From the NCBI GenBank assembly GCA_028697255.1, contig JAQVFM010000003.1, positions 1 through 61,278 of the forward strand: a DNA stretch of 61,278 bases. Reading direction: 5' to 3'. The position numbers were made by a program, and so were the translations under genes. Below are positions 49,492 to 58,150 of the stretch, piece by piece. Source of the stretch: Oscillospiraceae bacterium (GTDB lineage: Bacteria > Bacillota > Clostridia > Oscillospirales > Acutalibacteraceae). Position 1 is the first letter of the stretch; each line of letters opens with the position of its first letter. A model generated the notes under the pieces. It was not told the DNA's origin. It did no database searches and worked only from the letters and a program-made list of their open reading frames with translations.

Positions 49492-51249
49492 ATGACTAAA
49501 AATCAATCACTACTATCTTGGATTGATGAAATGAAGGATTTGGTGCAGCCTGACAAGGTTGTTTGGATTGATGGCTCAAAAGAGCAAACTGAATTACTGC
49601 GCGCTGAATCCTGCAAAACCGGTGAAATGACTAAACTTAATCAGGATAAACTTCCCGATTGTTATCTTCACAGGACCGCAATCAATGACGTTGCCCGTGT
49701 CGAGCACCGGACATTTATTTGTTCAGAAAAAGAAGAGGATGCCGGTCCGACAAATAACTGGATGAACCCGGCCGATGCATACAAAATGCTTTACGACATT
49801 GCACGCGGCAGTTATAAAGGCCGCACAATGTATGTAATACCATATTCTATGGGGCCTGTCGGGTCACCCTTTGCAAAATATGGTATTGAGCTTACTGACT
49901 CAATATATGTTGTGCTCAATATGTTGATTATGACGCGTGCGGGCAAAGAAGTCCTTGATGCACTGGGTGACAGCACAGATTGGGTAAAGGGCCTGCACTG
50001 CAAATGTGATATTGATGAGGAAAAGCGCTATATTTGCCATTTCCCCCAGGATAACACAATAATATCAGTCAATTCGGGCTACGGTGGCAATGTGCTGCTT
50101 GGTAAAAAATGTTTTGCATTGAGAATTGCCTCTTATTTAGGCTATACAGAAGGCTGGATGGCCGAGCACATGCTTATCCTCGGGGTTGAAAATCCGCAGG
50201 GAGATGTTAAATACATCGCTGCAGCGTTCCCGTCAGCCTGCGGCAAAACCAATCTTGCCATGCTTATACCGCCCGAAATATATAAGAAAAAGGGTTACAA
50301 GGTTTGGTGTGTCGGAGACGACATTGCGTGGATGCGCATTGGCGAAGACGGCCGGCTGTGGGCTGTAAATCCCGAAAACGGCTTTTTCGGAGTTGCTCCC
50401 GGTACCAACATGAAATCTAATCCAAACGCATTGATTTCCACCCAAAGGGGCACAATCTTTACAAATGTGGCTCACAATCTTGACGACAACACGGTGTGGT
50501 GGGAAGGCTTGGACAAAAACCCGCCCAAAAATGCCGTCAACTGGAAAGGTGAGCCATGGGATAGCACCGACGGCTCTAAAGGCGCACATCCAAACTCCCG
50601 TTTCACCGCGCCCGCCAAAAATTGCCCATGTCTGTCAAGCGAATTTGATTCGGGCAAGGGAGTGCCAATTTCAGCTATTGTCTTTGGTGGCAGGCGTGCC
50701 AAAACTGCACCTTTAGTCTACCAATCAAGTGACTGGAACAACGGCGTTTTCGTAGGCTCTATCATGGCATCCGAAACCACCGCAGCAGCGGCAGGTGCAG
50801 TTGGTGTTGTACGCCGTGATCCGATGGCCATGCTGCCCTTCTGTGGCTATCACATGGGTGATTACTGGACACACTGGCTTGAAATGGGCAAAAAGCTTGG
50901 TGACAAAGCGCCAAAGATATTCAACGTTAACTGGTTTAGACTTGACGATGACGGGAACTTCATCTGGCCCGGATTTGGTGAAAACCTGCGTGTTCTGGAA
51001 TGGATCATTAAACGCTGTGAAGATAAGGTTGGCGCTGAAGAAACTCCGATTGGCTTTATACCAAAGGTTGAGGACATTAACACAGAGGATCTTGACATTT
51101 CGGTTGATGCGCTTAAGTCAATTCTTGAAGTTGATAATGACATTTGGAAAGAAGAAGCCGACGGCATTGCTGAATTTTATAAAAAATTTGGCGATAAGCT
51201 ACCCAAAGAGCTTGAAAATCAGTTAAACGCCCTTAAAGCAAGGTTATAA
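49492..51249 (+). CDS. pckG: Phosphoenolpyruvate carboxykinase (GTP)
   Basis: FPSACGKTNLAMLIPP; GDDIAWM; NPENGFFGVAPGTN. Confidence 0.97.
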   Translation: MTKNQSLLSWIDEMKDLVQPDKVVWIDGSKEQTELLRAESCKTGEMTKLNQDKLPDCYLHRTAINDVARVEHRTFICSEKEEDAGPTNNWMNPADAYKMLYDIARGSYKGRTMYVIPYSMGPVGSPFAKYGIELTDSIYVVLNMLIMTRAGKEVLDALGDSTDWVKGLHCKCDIDEEKRYICHFPQDNTIISVNSGYGGNVLLGKKCFALRIASYLGYTEGWMAEHMLILGVENPQGDVKYIAAAFPSACGKTNLAMLIPPEIYKKKGYKVWCVGDDIAWMRIGEDGRLWAVNPENGFFGVAPGTNMKSNPNALISTQRGTIFTNVAHNLDDNTVWWEGLDKNPPKNAVNWKGEPWDSTDGSKGAHPNSRFTAPAKNCPCLSSEFDSGKGVPISAIVFGGRRAKTAPLVYQSSDWNNGVFVGSIMASETTAAAAGAVGVVRRDPMAMLPFCGYHMGDYWTHWLEMGKKLGDKAPKIFNVNWFRLDDDGNFIWPGFGENLRVLEWIIKRCEDKVGAEETPIGFIPKVEDINTEDLDISVDALKSILEVDNDIWKEEADGIAEFYKKFGDKLPKELENQLNALKARL

Positions 51250-51252
51250 TTA

Positions 51253-51286
51253 AAACCCCGGCAGAATTTCTGTCGGGGTTTGTTTT
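51253..51286 (+). terminator. Terminator of pckG
   Basis: aaaccccg...cggggtttgtttt. Confidence 0.85.
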
Positions 51287-51321
51287 AGCGTGGGCGTAAT
51301 ATTCGCAAAATATAAAATGAT

Positions 51322-51350
51322 AAAAAAAGCCCGCCAAATTGATGGCGGGG
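51322..51350 (-). terminator. Terminator of rpsT
   Basis: Minus strand: cccgccatcaatttggcgggctttttttat. Confidence 0.88.
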
Positions 51351-51361
51351 TTAATTTTGCT

Positions 51362-51616
51362 TTATGCTCCGGCCTTTTTGGAAAGAGCCGATTTTTTGCG
51401 TGCGGCAGTATTTTTATGCAAAATACCTTTTGCCACAGCCTTGTCAATTACTTTAAAGGTTGAGCGTAAAATCTCCGCTTTATTATCCGCACCGTTTTCA
51501 ATTGCAAGATTTGCTTTTTTAATCTCTGTTTTAAGTGCGGAACCAGCCGCCAAGTTACGGGCGGTTTTAGATGCAATCACCTTAACGCGTTTCTTTGCTG
51601 ATTTTATATTGGGCAT
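51362..51616 (-). CDS. rpsT: 30S ribosomal protein S20
   Basis: MPNIKSAKKRVKVIASKTARNLAAGSALKTEIKKA. Confidence 0.95.
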   Translation of the reverse strand: MPNIKSAKKRVKVIASKTARNLAAGSALKTEIKKANLAIENGADNKAEILRSTFKVIDKAVAKGILHKNTAARKKSALSKKAGA

Positions 51617-51831
51617 GTTTATTCCCCCCTTTAAAATCAATAATTTGTAACAGCGCAACAGTTATATTAACACGAATTGCATGACATTGCAACTGTTTTT
51701 TGGTTTTATCATTCTTTTTGTTCTTGATTATAATATAAATCTTTATTTTTTAAACACACTTGACTTATTAAAGTCTGAGTGTTATTATATTTCCAGAAAT
51801 AACTAAAATGTGATTGAATGGAGGATAATCT

Positions 51832-52266
51832 TTGAAAAAGGGTTATTCATTGCCCTGCAACATTGCACAGACACTAAATTTAATCGGCGACCGTTGGACC
51901 CTTCTAATTCTCCATAGACTAATGACAGGCCACTGCACATATAAGCAGCTTAAGGATTGTCTTGACGGCATACCGAGCAACCTTTTGTCCGGCCGACTTA
52001 AATCACTTGAGGCTGACGGTCTTATTAAAAGCGAGCTGTATCAAGAACACCCTCCGCGTTATCGCTATACTTTATCTGAAAGCGGCAGTGAGCTTAACGA
52101 CGTTTTTAACTCACTTGTTCTTTGGGGCGAAAAGCATTTAACCACATGTTATAAACACCTGACTCACAAAGGCTGCAAAAGCGGATTAGAGCACCGTTAT
52201 TATTGTAAACACTGCGGCAAAATAATTACTTCCGCTGAAATAGCGGTTTGTGACAAGCAGGAATAA
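51832..52266 (+). CDS. HxlR-type regulator with C-terminal zinc-ribbon-like tail
   Basis: CNIAQTLNLIGDRWTLLILHRLM; tail YYCKHCGKIITSAEIAVC; TTG start. Confidence 0.87.
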   Translation: MKKGYSLPCNIAQTLNLIGDRWTLLILHRLMTGHCTYKQLKDCLDGIPSNLLSGRLKSLEADGLIKSELYQEHPPRYRYTLSESGSELNDVFNSLVLWGEKHLTTCYKHLTHKGCKSGLEHRYYCKHCGKIITSAEIAVCDKQE

Positions 52267-52309
52267 TATCATATATATTTAGGTATTATAATTCGAAAGG
52301 AGAATTATA

Positions 52310-53176
52310 ATGGGCAATCGCACTGATATTGCGATAATCGGCGGCGGTCCTGCCGGTCTGTCAGCTGCCGTTAACGCAATTGCTCGCGGCAAAAGCGTGC
52401 AATTAATGTCAGCAGCCGGCAACAACCTTGAAAAATCCGAAAATGTTGACAATTATCTTGGGTTCTATAAAATTTCCGGCACTGAGCTTATGAACAAGTT
52501 TGAGGAACACGCAGCTGCTCTTGGTGTATCTGCAATGAAAGGTCGCGTATCCAATATTATGCCTCTTGGCGACCACTTTTTAATCAATTTTGGCGGCGAA
52601 ATTTCCGAATCAACCACTGTGATTTTGGCGATAGGTGTAGCCAAAGCACGCCAAATCCCCGGCGAAGCCGACCTGCTGGGGCGTGGTGTCAGCTATTGCG
52701 CCACCTGCGACGGCATGCTTTATCGCGGTAAAAAAGCTGCGGTTTGGGGCATGGCACAAGATGCGATTGAAGAAACAAATTTTCTTCATGGCATAGGTGT
52801 TGATGTTACATTAATTGCCCGTGGCAGCAGACCTTCGGAGCTAAAAGCTGATATACCTTTTATATCGGGAGCTGTCGGGGAAATCATTGGTGAAGATAGG
52901 GTTGCAGCAGTAACGGTTGGACAAAACACAATCGAAGTTGACGGGGTTTTCATACTCCGCAGCTCAATTGCTCCTTCCTCGCTTGTTCCGGGACTTGAAA
53001 CACAGGACGGATATATCAAAGTCACAAACAGAATGGAAACTAATATCCCAGGCTTATTTGCCGCCGGCGACTGCACCGGCACTCCCCTCCAAATCTCTAA
53101 AGCAACAGGAGAAGGACTTATTGCAGCCCAACAGGCTGCCAAATACATTGATGCATACCAATCAAAGTTATTATAA
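52310..53176 (+). CDS. Thioredoxin reductase-like flavoprotein with atypical pyridine nucleotide region
   Basis: IIGGGPAGLSAA; CATCDGMLYRG; FAAGDCTGTPLQISKATGEGLIAA. Confidence 0.9.
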   Translation: MGNRTDIAIIGGGPAGLSAAVNAIARGKSVQLMSAAGNNLEKSENVDNYLGFYKISGTELMNKFEEHAAALGVSAMKGRVSNIMPLGDHFLINFGGEISESTTVILAIGVAKARQIPGEADLLGRGVSYCATCDGMLYRGKKAAVWGMAQDAIEETNFLHGIGVDVTLIARGSRPSELKADIPFISGAVGEIIGEDRVAAVTVGQNTIEVDGVFILRSSIAPSSLVPGLETQDGYIKVTNRMETNIPGLFAAGDCTGTPLQISKATGEGLIAAQQAAKYIDAYQSKLL

Positions 53177-53194
53177 ACGAAAGAGGTTGATGTT

Positions 53195-53518
53195 ATGTCT
53201 ACAACAATTGTTTATCCTAACGCAACAGAGTTTGACCAGCTTATAGCAGGCGACAAACCCGTTTTAGTTGATTTTTGGGCGGAATGGTGTATGCCCTGCC
53301 GTATGCTCGGTCCGGTTATTGAGCAGATCGGAGAAGAGTATTCGGACAAAGTTGCAGTTGCAAAAGTCAACGTCGATGAACAACCCGCTCTTGCAGCACG
53401 CTATAATATTCAATCTATCCCAACCGTAATAATATTCAACAACGGTAATATTGTGGATACACAAATCGGGATGCATCCGGCCGATGTCTATACCCGCATT
53501 CTTGATACGATAATATAA
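53195..53518 (+). CDS. trxA: Thioredoxin
   Basis: VDFWAEWCMPCRMLGPVIEQ; IQSIPTVIIF. Confidence 0.96.
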   Translation: MSTTIVYPNATEFDQLIAGDKPVLVDFWAEWCMPCRMLGPVIEQIGEEYSDKVAVAKVNVDEQPALAARYNIQSIPTVIIFNNGNIVDTQIGMHPADVYTRILDTII

Positions 53519-53557
53519 TATTATTCTCTTGTCTTCTTTTTTAACCGAGAATAGTAT
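53516..53557. repeat. Inverted repeat related to 14305-14364
   Basis: atattattctc...gagaatagtat, one mismatch. Confidence 0.6.
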
Positions 53558-53564
53558 AATGCTA

Positions 53565-53600
53565 ACCCCGTAAGCCATATTTTTGGTTTACGGGGTATTT
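53565..53600. terminator. Bidirectional terminator between trxA and the methyltransferase gene
   Basis: accccgtaa...ttacggggt stem. Confidence 0.75.
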
Positions 53601-53607
53601 ATTATAA

Positions 53608-53645
53608 AGCTTCAATTTTCAATTGTTCAGCAGGCACTAAATAAT
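53608..53645. repeat. Partial end copy of family 1 repeat
   Basis: tcaattgttcagcaggcactaaataat matches the ttcagcaggcattaaataat end. Confidence 0.55.
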
Positions 53646-53654
53646 GCAATTTTC

Positions 53655-54863
53655 TTAAAAAACGACTGCACCGTATTTAGATGCAATATCTTCTAAAAGC
53701 GGCCTTTCAATTTCGCACAAAGAGTCAACGATTAGACGACCGGTAAAGCGATGCAGCGCATCATCAAGAAGAACGGCGTTATCTGTGTGAAGTGCAATCG
53801 GCAATCGGCTCATGCCACCAAATTCGATTAAATTGTCGACATCACCCTGGCAGCTTATCTGCAAAAGTGCCGCATTTGAGCAATCTTCGGCCTCTATCAA
53901 CCGCTGTGCCAGATCACTGTCGCACGGTATTGGTTCGCAAAATTCAATATTATCATCAATGAAAAAGGCTTCACTCTCAACAGCAACGGCATTTATGTCA
54001 ATCTCACGCGGTACTACAAGCGGATGGTTATCAACTGCTCCACGCAGCACAGCAATATGTTCCGGTGTCGTGCCGCAGCACCCGCCAACTATTACTGCGC
54101 CCGCATCAAGAAGCATCTGCATTTCCTGCCCAAACCTAAGCGGAGACAACTCACCTTGCGAGTCCATTGCGTTAGGCTTTGCAACAAGCGGAACAGCGGC
54201 GTGTGGTAAAGCCTCGGCAAGCGGTTTTGCCATTGCAGTTACACCTTCCGAGCAATTAAGACCTACGGCTGCAGCACCAAGCGACTGAAGTGTAATAACG
54301 CAAGGCAGCAAGCGTGCCCCTGACATTGTGCGACCGTTTTTGTCTATTGTGAAAGTCACAATAACCGGCAGTCCGGTATTCCGGGCGGCAAGCAATGCCG
54401 CGCGTGCTTCAGTCAGGTTTGTCATAGTCTCACAAACCAGCAAATCCACACCTGCCTCATAAAGAGCCGTCGCTTGTTCACTGAATATTTCCTCAAAAAC
54501 ATTAAATGGCGTTTCACCCCACGGAGCCGGAAACAGTCCGGTCGGAGACATCCCGCCTGCAACCAACACTTGGCGCTTTGAGGACTTAGCAGTGTTTATT
54601 GTCAACTCGACCAGGCTTTTGTTAAGTTCAATGACTTTGTCACCCAATCCAAAATCACTAAGCCGTGCGCGGTTTGCACCAAATGTCGGAGTGTATAAAA
54701 CATCGCTTCCCGCAAGCACATAACGGTGCTGTACTGTAGTTATGACATCCGGGTGTTCGAGTACCCACTGCTCGGGGCAAGCGTCGGAGGCCATACCGGC
54801 ATCCATAAGCTGTGTACCTGTAGCTCCGTCAAGCAACAAAGGCACTTTCCATGGTAGCTTCAT
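53655..54863 (-). CDS. Homocysteine S-methyltransferase domain protein with short C-terminal extension
   Basis: LLDGATGTQLM; GLNCSEG; VGGCCGTTPEHI (zinc ligands). Confidence 0.9.
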   Translation of the reverse strand: MKLPWKVPLLLDGATGTQLMDAGMASDACPEQWVLEHPDVITTVQHRYVLAGSDVLYTPTFGANRARLSDFGLGDKVIELNKSLVELTINTAKSSKRQVLVAGGMSPTGLFPAPWGETPFNVFEEIFSEQATALYEAGVDLLVCETMTNLTEARAALLAARNTGLPVIVTFTIDKNGRTMSGARLLPCVITLQSLGAAAVGLNCSEGVTAMAKPLAEALPHAAVPLVAKPNAMDSQGELSPLRFGQEMQMLLDAGAVIVGGCCGTTPEHIAVLRGAVDNHPLVVPREIDINAVAVESEAFFIDDNIEFCEPIPCDSDLAQRLIEAEDCSNAALLQISCQGDVDNLIEFGGMSRLPIALHTDNAVLLDDALHRFTGRLIVDSLCEIERPLLEDIASKYGAVVF

Positions 54864-54887
54864 TATCAAAACCTGCCTTTCGGCTTT

Positions 54888-56579
54888 TTACATAGATAAA
54901 GGTGCTTCTATTTTAAGCAATGACAACGAATTTTTGAGTGTATGGCGTGTGGCAGCGCAGAGTGCCAGCCTTGCCTGCATCAGAGGTTCCTCTTCCCCTT
55001 TTACGCGGCAAGAATTATAAAACTTGTGAAACAGTGTTGCAAGCTCAAGGCAGTACCGTGTAATCCTTGCAGGATCTCTTGTTTTTGCAGATTCAACTAT
55101 TTCATCAGTAAATAGTGATAAATGACGAATTAGCTCCTTTTCTTCGGCTTGCACAAGTTGTGACAACTCGGAAATTGTGCAATCTCTTGGCACAATTCCC
55201 TCCTGCTCAAGATTGCGGAAAATAGAGCATATGCGTGCATGTGCGTACTGCACATAGTATACAGGATTTTGCGAAGACTGTTCAACCGCAAGGTCAAGGT
55301 CAAAATCCATTTGTGTATTTGCTTCTCGCTGATTAAAAAAGAAGCGTGCTGCGTCAACAGGCACCTCGTCAAGCAAATCCGCAAGCTGTATTGCTTTGCC
55401 CGACCGCTTTGACATACGGACAACCTCACCGTCCCGCATAAGGCGCACAAGCTGGATTAAAACTACCTCAAGCTTGCTGCCATCATAACCTGCGGCATCC
55501 ATTGCACCCTTCATACGGGCTACATGCCCGTGATGGTCGGCTCCCCAAATATTAATGCAAATATCAAATCCGCGTTTGAATTTATTTATATGATATGCAA
55601 TATCCGCAGCAAAATATGTGGGTATTTTGTTAGCACGGATTAAAACCTCGTCTTTTTCGCCATTGTTTTCGGATGCTTTATACCACAATGCACCGTCTTT
55701 TTCGTATGTCATGTTCCGCTCGCTCAGCAGTCTTATCGCATCAGCAATATCACCGTTATTATGCAAAGTTGATTCGGAAAACCAGCAATCATATTCGATA
55801 CGGTATTTTTTTAAATCGTTACGCATTCGTTCAACATTAAGCGGCAATGCATATTTCACCAATGCATCACGCCGTTCACGACTATCTGTATTTAAATACT
55901 TGTCACCATAAATCTTGGCAAAGCCGGCGGCATGCTCGCGAATATCGTCTCCGTGATACGCATCCTCCGGAAATTCAACCGCGTCTTCACCTTTCAAAAG
56001 CTGAATATACCTCGCCTCGAGTGATATACCAAATTTTTCAATCTGGTTACCCGCATCATTTACATAAAACTCGCGCCAGACCGAATATCCTGCCGCCTCC
56101 ATTACCGAAGCAAGGCAATCACCCAGTGCGCCGCCGCGTGCATTGCCCATATGCATCGGTCCTGTCGGATTAGCCGACACAAATTCTACAATCACTTTTT
56201 TGCCTTTGCCAAAATCCGAGCGGCCGTAGTTATCACCTTGACTGAGTACATCCTCAACAACTTTTGCGTAATAGTCATCAGACAGTCTGAAATTAAGAAA
56301 CCCGGGGCCCGCCACTTCAGCAGATTTTAACATAGTATTTTCAAGCTCTAAATGCTTCATTATCATCTCGGCAATCTTACGCGGAGGGCGCCCAAACACC
56401 TTGGCCGAAACTAACGCCACATTGGACGACAAATCTCCATGTGCGCGCTCGGCCGGTATTTCTATGCCGAAATCGGGCACGGATACCTCTGGCAATTCGC
56501 CCTCGACAACTGCTGCACGCACTGCATCAAGCACGGCTTGTTTTAGCTGCTTATGAGCGAGCTCAACTATTTTTGACAT
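54888..56579 (-). CDS. argS: Arginyl-tRNA synthetase
   Basis: VEFVSANPTGPMHMGNARGGALGD; MSKRSGKAIQLADLLDEV. Confidence 0.98.
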   Translation of the reverse strand: MSKIVELAHKQLKQAVLDAVRAAVVEGELPEVSVPDFGIEIPAERAHGDLSSNVALVSAKVFGRPPRKIAEMIMKHLELENTMLKSAEVAGPGFLNFRLSDDYYAKVVEDVLSQGDNYGRSDFGKGKKVIVEFVSANPTGPMHMGNARGGALGDCLASVMEAAGYSVWREFYVNDAGNQIEKFGISLEARYIQLLKGEDAVEFPEDAYHGDDIREHAAGFAKIYGDKYLNTDSRERRDALVKYALPLNVERMRNDLKKYRIEYDCWFSESTLHNNGDIADAIRLLSERNMTYEKDGALWYKASENNGEKDEVLIRANKIPTYFAADIAYHINKFKRGFDICINIWGADHHGHVARMKGAMDAAGYDGSKLEVVLIQLVRLMRDGEVVRMSKRSGKAIQLADLLDEVPVDAARFFFNQREANTQMDFDLDLAVEQSSQNPVYYVQYAHARICSIFRNLEQEGIVPRDCTISELSQLVQAEEKELIRHLSLFTDEIVESAKTRDPARITRYCLELATLFHKFYNSCRVKGEEEPLMQARLALCAATRHTLKNSLSLLKIEAPLSM

Positions 56580-57079
56580 ATACCTTTTTCCCCTTTGGAT
56601 TCACTTTTTTTGCGGCACCTAACAACTTTGCGTCGTCTTTTTGCAGCTGCCTGTCGTTCAGGCTGTGCCGCCCGAACCGATACATATACATCATGTGCAA
56701 AGGCCATGCCTGAATTTATATCAAGGGTATAGTGAAAATCAAAGTCTCCCCCGCTCTCTGCAAGCGAATATCGTATATCATGCGCATAAACACCCATCAT
56801 CATACTGCCGTACTCTGTATCGTAATTGCATATAGTCCGCTTACCCTTTTCCAGCACCATTATCGAATTAAAGGCTCCCTGCCGTTTGAGTGTAATTGCT
56901 GACGGATTAACAATCATTGAGGTGGTTACTCCCTTCATACCGGTGGTTTCGCTTTCCTCATATGTAATGTGAAATCCGTCTTCAGTCCGTTCCATAAATC
57001 CCAGCGTGCTAAGCTCAAGTGAACTGCTTTCGCCATCGGCGTGCTGCACGCCCTTTATAGAAATCCATACGTCCATCAA
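56567..57079 (-). CDS. DUF1934 (YwiB-like) protein
   Basis: Lipocalin-like ISIKGVQ...LGFMERTEDGFHITYEES; upstream of argS. Confidence 0.8.
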   Translation of the reverse strand: MMDVWISIKGVQHADGESSSLELSTLGFMERTEDGFHITYEESETTGMKGVTTSMIVNPSAITLKRQGAFNSIMVLEKGKRTICNYDTEYGSMMMGVYAHDIRYSLAESGGDFDFHYTLDINSGMAFAHDVYVSVRAAQPERQAAAKRRRKVVRCRKKSESKGEKGICQK

Positions 57080-57114
57080 AGCACCTCTTTGAAAAATTTA
57101 TACTATTATTTATT

Positions 57115-57957
57115 TTAAACACCGCATTCGACGGGAATATCTACATTATCAATATTTATTGTGTGCACATCACCGTTGACGTCGCGCCCCAAAAACATAC
57201 CGGCAACTCGTGCAAAATCTTCGGTGCGGTCGCTTAAATAAAATCGCAAACTGCCATTGCCGCTCTTTTCACACAGCATATCATTTTCTGCAAGCATCTG
57301 GGCACATTTTGTTGCGGCAATTTTGCCCGGATCTATAAGAGTAACACTTGGCCCTAAAATTTTTGATATAATAGGTTTCAATAACGGAAAATGCGTGCAT
57401 CCAAGCAGAAGTGTATCAACACCCTGGTTTAATAATGGAAGAAGATAGCGGCGTGCTGTAAGGCAAGTCACCTCGTCATTTTCATCAATCCAACCGTTTT
57501 CCACCAAAGGCACAAACAGCGGACATGCTTGCTCTACCACTTGTGATGATGGGCGGATTTTTCGGATATTTATTAAAAACGAACCTGAATTTATGGTTGC
57601 CGACGTTCCGATGACGCCAATAATTCCATTTCGCGTAACCGTGGCTGCGGCTTTTGCGGCCGGTTCAACCACACCTAAAGCAGGCACAGGGAGGGTGTTT
57701 AAGACATGAGGCGCCACAGAACTGACCGTGCCACAAGCGGCAATAATCAGCTTTACATCCTCTTTAAGCAGAAAATTGCAATCCTGCCGAGTATATTTTT
57801 CAATCGTTTCAGGGCTACGCGTCCCATAGGGAACACGGCCCGTATCGCCGAAATAAATTATTTGCTCACCCGGAAGCTCACGAATTAACTGACGCACCAC
57901 TGTAAGCCCGCCAAGCCCGGAATCAAAAACGCCAATCGGCCTGTTATCCACTATCAT
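57115..57957 (-). CDS. murI: Glutamate racemase
   Basis: IGVFDSGLGGLTVVRQL; YFGDTGRVPYG; LLGCTHFPLL. Confidence 0.97.
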   Translation of the reverse strand: MIVDNRPIGVFDSGLGGLTVVRQLIRELPGEQIIYFGDTGRVPYGTRSPETIEKYTRQDCNFLLKEDVKLIIAACGTVSSVAPHVLNTLPVPALGVVEPAAKAAATVTRNGIIGVIGTSATINSGSFLINIRKIRPSSQVVEQACPLFVPLVENGWIDENDEVTCLTARRYLLPLLNQGVDTLLLGCTHFPLLKPIISKILGPSVTLIDPGKIAATKCAQMLAENDMLCEKSGNGSLRFYLSDRTEDFARVAGMFLGRDVNGDVHTINIDNVDIPVECGV

Positions 57958-58090
57958 CCCCCCTTTTTACTATAAAGTTACAGAAGTTCGATAAGCATTA
58001 TATTACCATATATGCACTGTTATATCAACGACAAAAAAGATTTGGTATAATTCAATAAATCAAAAAGCCCGACTGTTTGTCTAAGAAAGA

Positions 58091-58120
58091 TTGACAATTT
58101 TAAAACAAACAGATTATAAT
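58091..58120 (+). promoter_or_regulatory. Sigma-A promoter TTGACA-N18-TATAAT upstream of acn-rex
   Basis: ttgaca at 58091, tataat at 58115. Confidence 0.75.
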
Positions 58121-58150
58121 GTTATCAGCATAAAAACAGGAGCTGAAAAA

